Below are positions 1 to 9,827 of a stretch of DNA of 41,671 bases, in pieces. The notes beneath the pieces were generated by a model that was not told the origin of the DNA, ran no database searches, and saw only the letters and a program-made list of their open reading frames with translations. This stretch comes from Mesostigma viride (lineage: Eukaryota; Streptophyta; Mesostigmatophyceae; Mesostigmatales; Mesostigmataceae), in contig RPFO01001111.1 in NCBI GenBank assembly GCA_009746045.1, positions 1 to 41,671 on the forward strand, given 5' to 3'. Each line of letters begins with the position of its first letter. Position 1 is the first letter of the stretch. A program made the position numbers and the translations under genes.

Positions 1-31
1 TTGAAGGTATGCAGCAGGAACAAAATTAAAA

Positions 32-424
32 TCAATCCTTTTTAACAACAGTAATGGATAGGGAACCAAACTCCAAAGTGAGAGGAGTATCTGAAGCAGA
101 TGCAGATGCAGCCCGTTTAGGGGGAGAAGAAGGAGGGTAGCAAAGACTAGAGCTTCTACTGGAGGGCGACCATGAGGAATAGGGCGTACATGCAGGCCTA
201 AATCTGTTTGGCTATGATCTATAAGGAACTGCTGAGCTTCTTCAAAGGACATAAAATTTCTTATACCTAATTACGTTATATACACGATTCTGAACGATCT
301 TCCTAGCGTCGGACCAAGAAAGGAAAATGGAGGACCATTGAGGCGTAATCACTACGTAATATTTAGCTAGACTATTATCGCTAGAAGAATGGGAAGGAGC
401 AGTAAAAGATCGCCGTTGGCTCAT
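32..424 (-). pseudogene. RNase H1 hybrid-binding (Cauli_VI-like) small ORF, frameshifted copy
   Basis: Translation from the ATG at 424 gives a protein whose residues from about 21 on read KYYVV...IFLSW...RYKKF. This is the pattern of the RNase H1 N-terminal hybrid-binding domain (PF01693 type): two short beta strands, a central Trp and a basic YKKF helix start. Compared with the intact copy at 15432-15824, one extra A/T in the homopolymer at about 253-257 shifts the frame. The ORF therefore stops after 60 codons, and the second half (MSFEEAQQFL onward, to the stop at 32-34) continues in another frame. The lesion is in a homopolymer and might be a sequencing error. Confidence 0.65.
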
Positions 425-950
425 GGTAACGCACCTGGTAGGTCTTGAGCAGTCAAATGAGGAGAACGAGGAGAAGGCGACTTATCTCGGGTGTCTGAAA
501 CCGAACCAGATTGACGACGCACGTAGGGACGATGTTCCAGCGCCAGGTGGTCGTAAGTATCCGGTTTCAAGAATTCTGCGTCCGGCGAAGGGTCGTCTAA
601 ATACGAAGCAGGCACGATGCAGAAAAAGGTAATCTACGAGACGCTAGCCGTCTCTCTATCGTCGAACCAAAACCAGCAACTGTCTACGGCAGTAAACCAT
701 CTTTCTAAGGAAACAGGACGAGGAACAGGAGCTATATACGAAAGGATTTTCCGCTTCGAGCAGGTCTAACGTCTAGGCAGGGCGTGTCCTGAATCAGGCA
801 GCAACTATCCTCCTAGCTTGACGGCGACCCGCCCATTACCTGTCAAGTAGGTGTCGTCTTCTTTTTCCCAGCCGCGGAAGGGTTGATTCAATGACGTATG
901 TTGCAAAGGATCGTCGTCTCGCTCTCTATCTAAACTACCTCCGAGTCCAT

Positions 951-1521
951 TGTTACGCCGCAAGCCTCGGCCGCCACCTCTACTCTACCTGTCCTGATAC
1001 TACCTAAAACTAGTGAGGCTGCTTCTATTTACACCCCTAGCGAAAGACGACCGAGACGAACCAGATCTCAATGCATTTACATATGTACTACTGTAATACG
1101 CCATAGGCCATTTAATCAAACCCGTTTACTCCAGGAAAAGAGGAAGGAAACACAACTAAACTGCCGTGACCCAAGCTAATATGTGCTAATTCATTTAACA
1201 CACGCCGGGTGACCCCACAAGGAGTGGAACGTGCATAAATGGTCACCAACGGTCCAACAGGCTCGGGCCGACCTGGCCCTCGCCTGCAGAAACACAGAAA
1301 CACAAGCAGGTGCACAGATGCACGCCTGTCCACTACATTCTACAAAAGGATAAGGACCACTAATATAGTACGCGGCGCGGCGCCCAAAGGCACCCACTAT
1401 ACCACAGTAACTGTTACGGGGACAATCATGTCCAAACTAGAACTGCACGCAACCTAGGACAACCGAGGCCAAGGACCTAATTTACGTCCGTAACTACAAC
1501 GAATTGTTACGCGACGTAACA
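951..1521 (-). repeat. 5' LTR of copy A
   Basis: 571 bp. On the minus strand it begins TGTTACG and ends CGTAACA, a 7-bp terminal inverted repeat with canonical TG...CA ends. The plus-strand copy at 14349-14919 has the same length. The 3' boundary is inferred from the inverted repeat and from a TGG-starting primer-binding-site candidate that follows it; no second LTR of this copy is in the window to prove it. Confidence 0.75.
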
Positions 1522-2494
1522 CAGAGGCCACCACTTGGCCCCTTCAACTTGCTGGCACCACACCAGTCATGCACAGGGCAAGGAGAAAGAAAAGCAATTG
1601 CCTGAAAGCTGAAAACCAATGCTGCTCAGGACCTGCTTGTAGCAGTGTACAGCCATACGCAATACGCAATCATACGGGGCCCATGGGTATTGGTGTATAA
1701 TACGCCATACGGGGTATAATACGCAAATCATACGGGGACTCTTGAAAATGCTGTTTTTTTGCATGGTTCAGGGGGTTCTTCAACATTCTGACCAATCAGG
1801 CATGTTTTTTTGTGTTCTTGCAACACCACTTGCCTTTATTTAACACATCATCACATAATATTGCCGTTGCCGTCGCTGCATGCCTACAATACAAGCATTG
1901 TACATCTGTTGTTATTAATAATGTCTGTAAATAGCACAAAAACAAAGTTGTATGCACAATCAGTGCACACCTGAAAAGGATAATAACACAAGTAGATATG
2001 CATGCACATGACACTGCAGTGGTATAGAGATCGCTGCCACCATTACTGTATGTTGAAGTTAAAACCATGCATCACTGCATGGAATGCTATACTAGGACTG
2101 AAATACTGCACATGGTCAGTCTGCCAACTTGCCAAAAGTAATAAGACATTGTGCAAGAAACAGACATCTTGCCTACTCGTGGTAGGCCACCATGCAATAT
2201 TGATCTACATGAAGCAAGAATCCATACGGGCTGCCAACAATGTGGCTAGCGTGCAGGATAGCATGCATGCCAGCAACCCGACCCAGCTTCCCTAAACCAT
2301 TAACACATATGGTACGGTGGCTGGCTAGCAGCAGCCTGCATGGCTAAATAAGGCATTTATGTGCATCGCGAGTCACACCAAATACCCCGCAGCCTGCGAC
2401 GGAATGCCTCCGGCGGCCTCTTGCACTCGCTCACTCTTGCCTCCTTCGCATACGTAGCGCCCATGATATGGCGGGTGCTAGCCTTGCTCGGGTG
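1522..2494. other. No gene seen; TACGC-rich patch at 1655-1745
   Basis: This is the stretch between the LTR element and the copia insertion. No ORF here has a recognisable domain; the 90-97 codon frames look random. At 1655-1745 there is a cluster of CATACGG / GTATAATACGC words. The same words recur at 11080-11134 on the far side of the copia element, suggesting a shared small repeat family. Confidence 0.5.
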
Positions 2495-2499
2495 GTAGA
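2495..2499. other. Target-site duplication, left (GTAGA)
   Basis: GTAGA lies immediately before the left LTR and is repeated immediately after the right LTR (10523-10527). A 5-bp duplication is the usual footprint of copia integrase, and this pair fixes the ends of the 8-kb element. Confidence 0.85.
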
Positions 2500-3194
2500 A
2501 GTTAAGCTTTCTTAGCACATGCAATGTGAAGGATATGGTTGCAATGCAGCAATGTGTGATATGGTTGGAAACGGAGCTTTGTTAAATCGGATAATGTTTA
2601 CAGCGCTCACACACTTGAGGCTTGTACACGCGCTTGCCAAGTCAAGGCACAACACGTGAGGCGGGCTCGCAAGAGATGCCCATTTGGCACTGGCCTATTG
2701 TTTATATACTTGTGCACTGTGCTTGCTAGTCCTGAGCAGCCTAGGAGGCCTGCTCAGTAATAACACCCCGGTACAGTATTCACTACCTGTACAGCGCCCA
2801 GCTCCTATACAGTAGGTCTGCCATACAGGCACAGTGACCACAGAGCACAGTCCACAGTGACTATTGCATCTGCACCTAGAAGTCCAGGACTAAGCCTGCG
2901 GTACCAACAGACCACAGGTTAAGGTTCCTATTTCCTGCGTACGACGTATTAATCCAATACCGTCGTAGGTACAGCACCTAATTCCTGTCAGCCCAGGAAT
3001 TACTGTCGACCCCATATGTCGTCGGCAAATATTCACGTCCGACTTAGAAGAACAGCCGGCTCGCGCTCGCGCGCGACCGGGAAGTCGGAACGCCATAACT
3101 TTCTTGATACTTGTCGGAATGAACTCGTTCCGGTGCCGCTGGAATCGCAGAGATATGCCGAATCAGGATCACGCCAATGCGCTTGGCGTTAACT
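2500..3194 (-). repeat. 3' LTR of the copia-type element
   Basis: 695 bp. It begins AGTTAACGCC and ends AAGCTTAACT on the minus strand, giving a short terminal inverted repeat AGTTAA/TTAACT instead of the canonical TG...CA. It is nearly identical to 9828-10522. Differences seen by eye are T/C near the plus-strand left end, two substitutions near 2805, and single-base indels in a C run and at the ACCAACAG/ACCACAG site. Confidence 0.92.
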
Positions 3195-3215
3195 CCAATC
3201 CTTTCTTTTCTTGAG
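3195..3215 (-). other. Polypurine tract candidate
   Basis: On the minus strand the bases just upstream of the 3' LTR read AAGAAAAGAAAGGA followed by TTGG and then the LTR. A purine run next to the 3' LTR is the expected second-strand primer. The four non-purine-tract bases before the LTR are slightly unusual. Confidence 0.6.
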
Positions 3216-3942
3216 CTGTAGCAGCTCACACAAGTCTACATACAAACACACACAATGGGTACTGGATATCCTCCCCAGACTACAAGTCACAACCCGCTGG
3301 GCATGACAGTCAGCTTGGATTCCTTATTATATGTACATAGCACCCATACTGGCTCAGGAGCACAAACAAATTACAATGAGTCCCTATCCCTTCACGGGAG
3401 GCTCGTTGTGTTACCCATGTACAAGAGGTTGGCCAACTGTGGCAGCCCATAGGTGTTCAGTTAAGAACTTGAGAAGTATGTACAACCTTCAGGACCTTAG
3501 GCGAAACCCCACAGATCACCCACAACAGCTCATCAGAAAACATTGCTGACCCCCAGACGGGAGTCGGCGCCGGTCTGCTGCCCCTTATCGAACCAGACAC
3601 AACATCTACGCGAAGCACATGCAAAACACAAGCTCCTCTACTCGTTCCAACCGTGGAAAATCAGGGGACCTGTCGCCACCTCACCAGCATGGTGGATGGG
3701 TCAGCCAGTCCGTGAAACTCCGCCTTAAGACGGCACCAGGGAATCGAACCCCGCCCACAAACCACAGATCTGGGGAAACCTCAGACTGAGATGAAAACCC
3801 CAGATAGACATCTCTCCATCAGAGACAATGTCAGACATTCCCACACCAGAGACATGTCTCACCCCTCAAGGTGTGCTCAGGATTATGTACAATCAAGCTC
3901 CCAGCCTGATATCCAGAGACTTAAGCACCCAGCTCTCAGCTT
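3216..3942 (-). other. 3' untranslated part of the copia-type element
   Basis: Between the end of the RNase H frame and the polypurine tract there are about 0.7 kb without a recognisable coding region. It contains scattered CAGACA-like words but no clear repeat or structure. Confidence 0.5.
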
Positions 3943-4470
3943 TTAGACAGATAGACCGACTTGACAGTCAGCATTCATGAGCTTCCTCAGTACATTGTAC
4001 TGGGCTGGGGCCTTGTGTGGCAGCTTTGTCAATGCATCAGCAGGGTTCTCCTCGCCAGGGATATGCTTCAAGTCAACCAAACTGGCCAACTCCTTCAGCA
4101 ACAAATAATCCAGGTCCCGGCTCCTGGCCAGCTGCTTGTGAACAAACTGGACCATACCCATGCTGTCTGTTAGCAACAACGTCTCCATCTGCAAGGTCCA
4201 AGGGGTAACTGAAGCCAGCTCCAGCATTAACTCCTTTATGTACAGGCTGGACTGGATCCCCTCGCATATGGCCCTGCATTCTGCCACATCTGAACTGATA
4301 CAGACCCTCTTCTGCAGTCTGCTGTACCAGCTGAACAAACTTGCCCTGCTCTGATAAAAAGCAAACAGAGCAGCAGATCTCCCCCTGACCTTGGTAACCT
4401 GGCGAGCATCCATGGAACTGTCAACAAAGATCTCCAAGGTGATAGGCTGGGCAAAGTCAATCCCAGACAA
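3943..4470 (-). CDS. Copia-type RNase H (end of Pol)
   Basis: This 175-codon frame has the ordered motifs of a Ty1/copia RNase H. They are FVDSSMDA (first catalytic Asp), a FSWYSRLQKRVCISSDVAECRA segment equivalent to the W-SKKQ...SSTEAEY block (SSDVAE carries the catalytic Glu), LLTDSMG (third Asp), and a C-terminal KHIPGEENPADALTK motif typical of copia (Y-VPT..ADxLTK). The enzyme removes RNA from the RNA:DNA hybrid during reverse transcription. The upstream RT frame reads into the same region out of phase and a single-base shift near 4465 would join them, so the start codon used here is not the real start of the domain. Confidence 0.85.
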   Translation of the reverse strand: MSGIDFAQPITLEIFVDSSMDARQVTKVRGRSAALFAFYQSRASLFSWYSRLQKRVCISSDVAECRAICEGIQSSLYIKELMLELASVTPWTLQMETLLLTDSMGMVQFVHKQLARSRDLDYLLLKELASLVDLKHIPGEENPADALTKLPHKAPAQYNVLRKLMNADCQVGLSV

Positions 4471-5552
4471 ATCAGATCAGGGGTACTCTCCACCAACCGG
4501 GCTATGACTCGAGGCTTCTCATCCTCAAGCACCTCATCAGGCATTCTGCTATGGACCATCAAAGACGGACCACAGATGCTGGCAAACCAGGCCCACATGC
4601 CTCTCAACTCAGGTCCTGCAGCCTGGGTGATCTTCTCTGGCAAGGCCTTCACAATGGTCTGTTTATAATCTCCTCCAGCCTGAAGCCTGATACTCCACTC
4701 CCCGTCCCTCCTGAACAGGGTAGCCTGCATTCCACAGAACACTACAGGCTTGTTGGGCTCCTGCCACAGCTCCTTGCCCAGTGAAAACTTGCCACTGATG
4801 ACAGGAATAAACTTCTTCAGCCAGGTCGTGGGGGCTAGCAAATGCAGATCATCTCCATGCAAACTAGCATACACTGGCAGACCCTCCCATTGGGCCAGCA
4901 GCAAACAGGGATCAACTGAAGACACTCTCAAGCCACACTCACTGATCAGAGCTTCCTGCAGCGTGAGTCTCCAGATGATTGGGCTCGACCTGAGTCCTTC
5001 CAGGCCCTTCAGAATAACCAGGAATTGTTGATGCAGCTCCAGCTTCCAGATGGCAGGCACCTCAACACAGTAAGGCTCATCCTGCTTCCACACCCTCCTG
5101 GCCACTTCTGGATCAGATTTTAAAAATGCCCTCTTGAAGTCCAGCAGCACTGATGACATAGCTGCTCCCCTGTTCAGCAACCCCACGTAGAGACATAGCA
5201 AAATTCTCCATGTGTCGTGTAGCATCCCTGGCGTGTATAGCTCCTCTCCTGGCAGACTCCCCGTGCCGTGATACTCATTCAGGACAGGCCTGACATGGGG
5301 CACTGATACCTCATCCACAACCTTCCTCTTCAGCACAAATCTCAAAGCAAGCTTCCTTGATGCTGGGGGACGTCTGTCTGTTGGTGCAGCACACTCAAAC
5401 TGCAACCACTCCTCCAATGCCTTGGAGAAGGCGAGCTTCCAAGCCTCAAACAAAGTAGGCGAGCTCATCTCTTGGACCAGCTGGTCATATGTCAAAGGAG
5501 AGTGTGCAGCAAGGCTCCTGTGAGTTATGCCAATACTGCTGGGGTGCAACAC
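4470..5552 (-). CDS. Copia-type reverse transcriptase
   Basis: The open frame is 438 codons (formally to 4236), but the domain ends near 4470 where the frame shifts into RNase H. Recognisable RT features are LLDFKRAFLK around residues 136-145 (first catalytic Asp, equivalent to QxDVxxAFL), KGLEGLRSSPIIW at 182-194 (the LYGLKQAPRAW position), SSVDPCLL at 211-218, and the HGDD catalytic pair at 232-235 replacing the usual Y-V-DD. The leading Trp/Lys-rich fingers are present but divergent. Length is normal for the family. Upstream it is out of frame with the protease segment. Confidence 0.85.
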
Positions 5553-5960
5553 AGCTGGAATACCAAACTGGCCGCTGGGGGCACCTCCCCTTCATCCCAT
5601 TTTACACCCTTGACCGGCTTGGCCCTGCACCTGACTGGAAATGTTGTCCTGAAATTTTCTAGGGGAATCATCCCCCAGCCATCTCTTCTCAGAGCTGTAG
5701 CTCTGATAGAAATCCCAGGATTGCCCAGAAAATTCTGACCCAAAATCACAGGGCCATCATAGTCCTCTAGGACAAGGAAGGTCACATCCACACCCATGAC
5801 AGGGGCATAACCTCTCCCAACACCCTTAGATGCGTCCTACCACTGAAATCAGACACCCAGGGGCAACTTGGTTCTCCGACCAGCAGTTCTCCTGTATGCT
5901 GAGGTCCCATGACAGAAACCTGTGCATTGGTATCTATCTCCATGGCAGCTACCTCAGGTT
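5525..5960 (-). CDS. Retroviral-type aspartic protease, between integrase and RT
   Basis: The N-terminal half is the tail of the integrase frame. MEIDTNAQVSVM (codons near 5965-5930) is an active-site strand of DTGA type, here with DTN. About 50 residues on, in another frame, come VDVTFLVLEDYDGPVILG and FLGNPGISIR. This is the second half of a retropepsin, with the hydrophobic-hydrophobic-Gly (ILGxxFL) motif. The halves are joined by a single-base shift around 5810-5835. The protease should cleave the Gag-Pol precursor. In Ty1/copia elements it normally precedes integrase; here no protease is visible between the Gag knuckle and integrase. The Gly-to-Asn change next to the catalytic Asp may impair it. 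Confidence 0.75.
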
Positions 5961-7497
5961 CATCCAACTGGACAAGCTTGGACACCTTAGGCTCCTTCTT
6001 GGCTCTTTGCAAAGCCTGTACAATATCTGATAGACGCACACCCCTAGGCCTGGTGTCGGGCCGTTCCGGAGGTGCAGCCTGTCCGCCTGCTTGCCCAACC
6101 ACCGTATGTGAAGGTACCCCAGGGGCCGGGCCAGGGTCACCCTGAGGGCTCGATACAGCTGTAGCACCCTGATCAGGAAGCTCCACGTCACCCCCGCCTT
6201 GTACACCAGCGGGCACCTGGAAGAGGTCTCCTTGATTACCTCCCCGGGGACGGATCTTTGACCAGGACAGACGGTGCACTGCTTGGGAGCCATCAATGGC
6301 CACCCAGCACTTATGGCCAGCGGCTTCTACTCGGGTCACCACCCCATCATGCCAGCTGCCACGTTTCCCTGGAAAGCTTGGTTCCTTCCACACAACAACC
6401 TGTTGTCCAACGTTAGGTTCTAGGACACTCCAGCCCTTGTCTTTCTGCCTCAGCTTGAGGAACTTGGCCTCTAGCTTCTCCTTCCATGCCTGCTCAGCAT
6501 CAGCTGGCAGCATCCTGGTATGCAGCATAAGAGGATTGATGGCAATGTCACCAAAGAACATGGGAGTCCTCAGGTTCAGCCTGTCCTCCACAGAACGTAG
6601 CCATGCAGATGTCACAATGGCAGATGACGTCCTTGGAATCCTCTCCACCAGCAGCACAGTCTTGATCTCTTGGATGGCTCTCTCCACCACCCCTTGCTGG
6701 CCGTGGCTCTCCCTGGGTGTAATCAGCAACTCTGGAAACTCTGGCAGGTTCTCACAGCACTCAAACTGAATGTCACACTGCAACAACTCCAACCCAGGGT
6801 ACCTGCTCCTTGTCAACTTCAGAGCAGCAATCAATGTAGGCTTCTCCATGTCAGGCAGGATCTCTAGGGTCTTGTACTTGGTATATCTGTCCACTGCCAC
6901 CAGCAGCTTCAAACCCCTGATTCTCTGAATATCTACCTGCACATGGCCTGGCTGCAAAATAGGAGTCCTGGCATGAGACTGCTTGGGCTTTCTAGCAACT
7001 AGCCTGCACTTGCAAGCTTGAGCAACCTGTTGGCAGATGGAGTACAACTCACTTCCTCCCAGCCGTCTAGCAACTTGCAAAGACTGAGCTGCATGGCCAA
7101 ACATGGTATGCAACCTTGAGGCAATGTCATACAAGAGAGAAAACCTTTTATTGTCATTATTAGCACTCAAGGTATGTACAGATCCCTTATGTACAGGAGG
7201 CACCAGGGTCGTGCCTGTCAGACTGTCTCCAGCCCTATCCTCATCCTGACCATCCTGTGCCAGTCCTGCACGGTCAGAATGCTTCTGAGATCCACCTGGG
7301 TCCACATCACCAGGTCCTACCTCAGGCTCAGCACCGCCATGGCGGGCACGTTGGCGAGTAACCACTGCAGCTACAGCTGGCATACTCTCTGTGGTAACCA
7401 AGCTTGCCCCATCGTGTCCAATAGGCTCTTTCACTAGAGCATGGGGCTGCCCCTCACTGCTGTCACTAGCAGCTTCATTACACACCCCTGGGGGCAC
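5961..7497 (-). CDS. Copia-type integrase (start of Pol)
   Basis: This is part of a 571-codon frame ending at 5782. It has a zinc-binding N-terminal region (H130, H135, C155, C162, C164), then the DDE core: D189 in HVQVDI, the VDRYTKY block, D242 in LLQCDI and E272 in GVVERAIQEIK. A basic C-terminal region follows (VVVWKEPSFPGKRG...). D-to-E spacing is 30 residues, slightly short of the usual 35. The enzyme inserts the cDNA and makes the 5-bp duplication seen at the element's ends. The first 120 residues are acidic/Gly-rich and likely linker. It is in the same frame as Gag, separated by one UGA. Confidence 0.88.
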
Positions 7498-7530
7498 CCT
7501 CCAGGGTTCAGGGATGTGTGCAGGCTCATA

Positions 7531-7533
7531 TCA
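7531..7533 (-). other. In-frame UGA between Gag and Pol
   Basis: The Gag knuckle frame ends ...GCT GCT GAT CAT TGA. The same frame then stays open through the integrase (first ATG at 7497, 11 codons on). This is the arrangement expected for stop-codon readthrough as the Gag-Pol control, but a point mutation or reinitiation would look the same. Confidence 0.5.
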
Positions 7534-8169
7534 ATGATCAGCAGCCTTGCCCTTGCCCTTGTCCTGGGATGGACCAGCCTTGTCCTTGCTGCCACCCTGA
7601 GCTGGCTTGCTCTGACCTTCCTGCCTCAGGTACGAGGGACACTCATTCCTGAAGTGACCCTTCCCCTGGCAGAAATAACATTCCACCTGACTGATGTCCC
7701 GTGAGGTCCCACTGCTGGGCCCAGCCTTGGGAGGACCACCCACCCTCTTGAAGTCAAACTGGGACTGTGGATGTCCCGACTTCGGCGGGGTCCCCCGTCC
7801 AGCCCTTCTGTCACGCCCCCTCCTGGACCTTCCTCGACCCCTTGAAGAGGTCTCAGGCCCTCTCGAGGGCGCTGGGCCCCCGTGGCCCGATCCCCTCATG
7901 GACTTAACCGTGGGTTCAGTGGCCTCCTCATCACCCTGACGAGGGCGCTTACCACCCACGTACTTGCCGCTGAAACACTCATACAACTGGTCCGTCATGG
8001 CTGCCCAGCCATGGACCTGTCGCATGTGGATGGTCACATTATCCATGGTGACCGGATCCAGCTGCAGCGACTTGAGAAAGTCGCCCATGGCCATCCGATC
8101 TGCGACGAAGAAGCCCTTGGCCATGGCGTCCTCCCTCAGCTTGACGAAGTCTTCAAAGGCGTGGACCAC
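7531..8169 (-). CDS. Gag C-terminal part with CCHC zinc knuckle
   Basis: 212 codons. Residues 1-75 finish the capsid-like helical region. Residues 75-155 are basic and Arg/Gly-rich. A CX2CX4HX4C nucleic-acid-binding knuckle (C164, C167, H172, C177) follows, then a Lys/Gln/Gly-rich tail. The knuckle packages RNA in the virus-like particle. The true coding frame enters from the 8169-8792 frame through a shift in the GGGG run near 8175 (..KPIKGALVVHAFEDF..), so the listed ATG is not the native start. Confidence 0.8.
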   Translation of the reverse strand: MVHAFEDFVKLREDAMAKGFFVADRMAMGDFLKSLQLDPVTMDNVTIHMRQVHGWAAMTDQLYECFSGKYVGGKRPRQGDEEATEPTVKSMRGSGHGGPAPSRGPETSSRGRGRSRRGRDRRAGRGTPPKSGHPQSQFDFKRVGGPPKAGPSSGTSRDISQVECYFCQGKGHFRNECPSYLRQEGQSKPAQGGSKDKAGPSQDKGKGKAADH

Positions 8170-8792
8170 TAGTGCCCCTTGATGGGCTTGTAGTCCAGGT
8201 ATTCTTGCTTCAGGTGGGACCCATCTATGGTCCTCTTGTCACTCAGGAACGACCTGAGTCGCGTCATAAACGCCGTCCAGGTGTCCCCCGCCGCGTGTCG
8301 CTCCCGAACAAACTTGAACAGCCGCCTCGCCGACTGCCGTATGTAGGCACTAGACGCCAGGATGCGAAGCTTGTCACCGTTGTATATCTCCGTGTACAAG
8401 TTCATGTCCTCTAACATCCTCTCAGCATCCCGGGGCTGCCAATTGTCCTTGATGGACTGAAACTGGCCTAGCACCGCGTACCCCTCAGCAACAGTTGGTC
8501 GCTTAGGCGCCGCTTGATCTGCGGCTGGCGCGTGCTGCCCGCCCTGCGATCCTTGGCTCTGATTATCTGGCACCTCAGCCTGGTCTCCCAGCGCCTGGCC
8601 GTCCCCGCGTCCATCGCGTCCACCGCGTCCATCGCGTCCATCTCGTCCATCCAGCCCAGCGCCGCGCCGCCGAAGCCCATAAAGCCCGCTTGTTGGTTGA
8701 TAGCTCCATCCTCCATGATGGCCTCTGTTCAGATCTGCTACAGCCAGCCAAGTGGCCAAGCAGCAATTAAAGCAATATAAGCTACTGAACAA
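8169..8792 (-). CDS. Gag capsid-like region
   Basis: 207 codons. The N-terminus is weakly conserved. It is followed by a tract of DGR/GRD repeats (9-bp DNA repeat at about 8595-8660). Residues from about 105 on look like a copia Gag capsid: FQSIKDNWQPRDAERMLEDM, then Arg-rich helices and LKQEYLDYKP. It is frameshifted relative to both neighbours, so it is one piece of a longer Gag. The repeated DGR tract will be length-variable. Confidence 0.7.
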   Translation of the reverse strand: MFSSLYCFNCCLATWLAVADLNRGHHGGWSYQPTSGLYGLRRRGAGLDGRDGRDGRGGRDGRGDGQALGDQAEVPDNQSQGSQGGQHAPAADQAAPKRPTVAEGYAVLGQFQSIKDNWQPRDAERMLEDMNLYTEIYNGDKLRILASSAYIRQSARRLFKFVRERHAAGDTWTAFMTRLRSFLSDKRTIDGSHLKQEYLDYKPIKGH

Positions 8793-8818
8793 GAAAGGAA
8801 AGTGCCAAGTGTTACCAC

Positions 8819-9133
8819 TCAGGCAAGACCACCACGGCTGGCCCCAGGCGCGTCCTGGTTCTCCTTGTCGCTGTCGTCGTCGCTGTCGCTCACCACAATC
8901 AGCTCTGGTACCCTGCTACCTGCTGCGCCGTCGTCGACCCGCTGTCGGCCCGCGATGACTGAATCGTCACCGTTGGTAAAGTAGACAGGTGACAACCCGT
9001 CGTTGGCCCTCGCGGATTGTACGTTGGCACCTCGTGGTCGCCAAGTGTCTCGTCGCCTAGCCCAGCGACACCCCCTGCCTACCTCAAGGTCACTATCGTA
9101 CCCAAGAGGTGCAAACTCCTCCCAACGCGTCAC
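8819..9133 (-). CDS. Gag N-terminal region, second segment (unrecognised)
   Basis: 104 codons, acidic at the end (IVVSDSDDDSDKEN). No domain is recognised. The reading continues upstream of the ATG as RVRVTRWEEFAPLGYDSD and would join the 9093-9734 frame after a single-base shift. I infer it is part of one long Gag leader protein. Confidence 0.5.
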   Translation of the reverse strand: MTRWEEFAPLGYDSDLEVGRGCRWARRRDTWRPRGANVQSARANDGLSPVYFTNGDDSVIAGRQRVDDGAAGSRVPELIVVSDSDDDSDKENQDAPGASRGGLA

Positions 9134-9734
9134 ACGAACGCGAAGGGGCGGGGGCAGCTCCTGAAAAGGAACTCTTACTCGCTCTGGAAACCTGCCGACT
9201 CTTGTCGCGCGTGTCCTCCGGCGATGGCTTCCGCTGTCGCCCCGACCTCTGCAAGCCGCCTGTGATGCTCCGCTCCGCGTCGTTCACGCCTAACTGGCCC
9301 GCTGCAACACCCTCGTCGCCGATGCCGCCTGCGAAAGCACGTGGTACTCCCGCGCCCGCTACTGTCGGCACAAACTCGTGTCGCCCTGCGCCAGCTGCCT
9401 CCGCAACCTCGCCTCGCCTTGCTGCCAACTCCGTCCGCACTCGCTCTGCTACTGCAGTAATCACCGTCTGGATGCCGACCAACCCGTGAAGCTCCTGCTC
9501 AAGGTCGTCGATGCTCCGGTGCTCCGGAATGACGATGGTTTGTACGTGTCGCAGAATTCGCTCCCAATCTTCGACCTGGTCGTCGACGAATTGCACGAAG
9601 CTGCGATTTACAGGCGGACGATCTGCAAGCAACAAAGATAGATCCCGAACGACACGGCGTAATTCAGGAGAAATCGAACCCCCAGCAGACTGCCGAAACC
9701 GGAAATCCTGCTGCCGTTGTTCCTCCTGCACCAT
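9093..9734 (-). CDS. Gag N-terminal region, first segment (unrecognised)
   Basis: 213 codons; the ATG lies 93 bases inside the 5' LTR boundary, the natural place for the first Gag codon. It is predicted to be mainly helical (Gln/Arg/Glu-rich start, then VEDWERILRHVQTIVIPEHRS and an Ala-rich helix), consistent with a Gag matrix-like region. No family is recognised. The last 30 residues are probably out of frame, because the coding pattern moves to the neighbouring frame before 9133. Confidence 0.55.
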   Translation of the reverse strand: MVQEEQRQQDFRFRQSAGGSISPELRRVVRDLSLLLADRPPVNRSFVQFVDDQVEDWERILRHVQTIVIPEHRSIDDLEQELHGLVGIQTVITAVAERVRTELAARRGEVAEAAGAGRHEFVPTVAGAGVPRAFAGGIGDEGVAAGQLGVNDAERSITGGLQRSGRQRKPSPEDTRDKSRQVSRASKSSFSGAAPAPSRSCDALGGVCTSWVR

Positions 9735-9827
9735 TCACCACCAGACGAGCTCCTCTCGTCGTAAACGCTGCACACCGCAACCGGCAACGACCCTCCTGGC
9801 CGTTCCGCTGAGACTGGTTGTAATTTG

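Larger units (their letters stand above)
1..1521 (-). mobile_element. LTR retrotransposon copy A (Ty3/gypsy-like), 5' part only
   Basis: Read on the minus strand, this stretch is the same element family as the plus-strand copy beginning at 14349: LTR, leader and first ORF align in order. By eye the LTRs are roughly 92% identical, so the two copies are separate, fairly old insertions. The element starts at 1521 with TGTTACG and runs out of the window at base 1; Gag, protease and everything downstream are not visible here. Homology to the other copy stops exactly at 1521/14349, which sets the 5' terminus. The family assignment rests on the Gag and protease of the second copy, so class is likely but not proven. 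Confidence 0.8.

Noticed and set aside
1191-1457. Frames of 68-73 codons in the LTR at 951-1521, mirrored at 14432-14759
   Set aside because: They lie inside non-coding LTR sequence, are not conserved as protein between the two copies, and show no domain.
5830-9650. Numerous plus-strand frames of 60-157 codons opposite the copia element
   Set aside because: They are antisense shadows of Gag, integrase and RT; none shows a domain.
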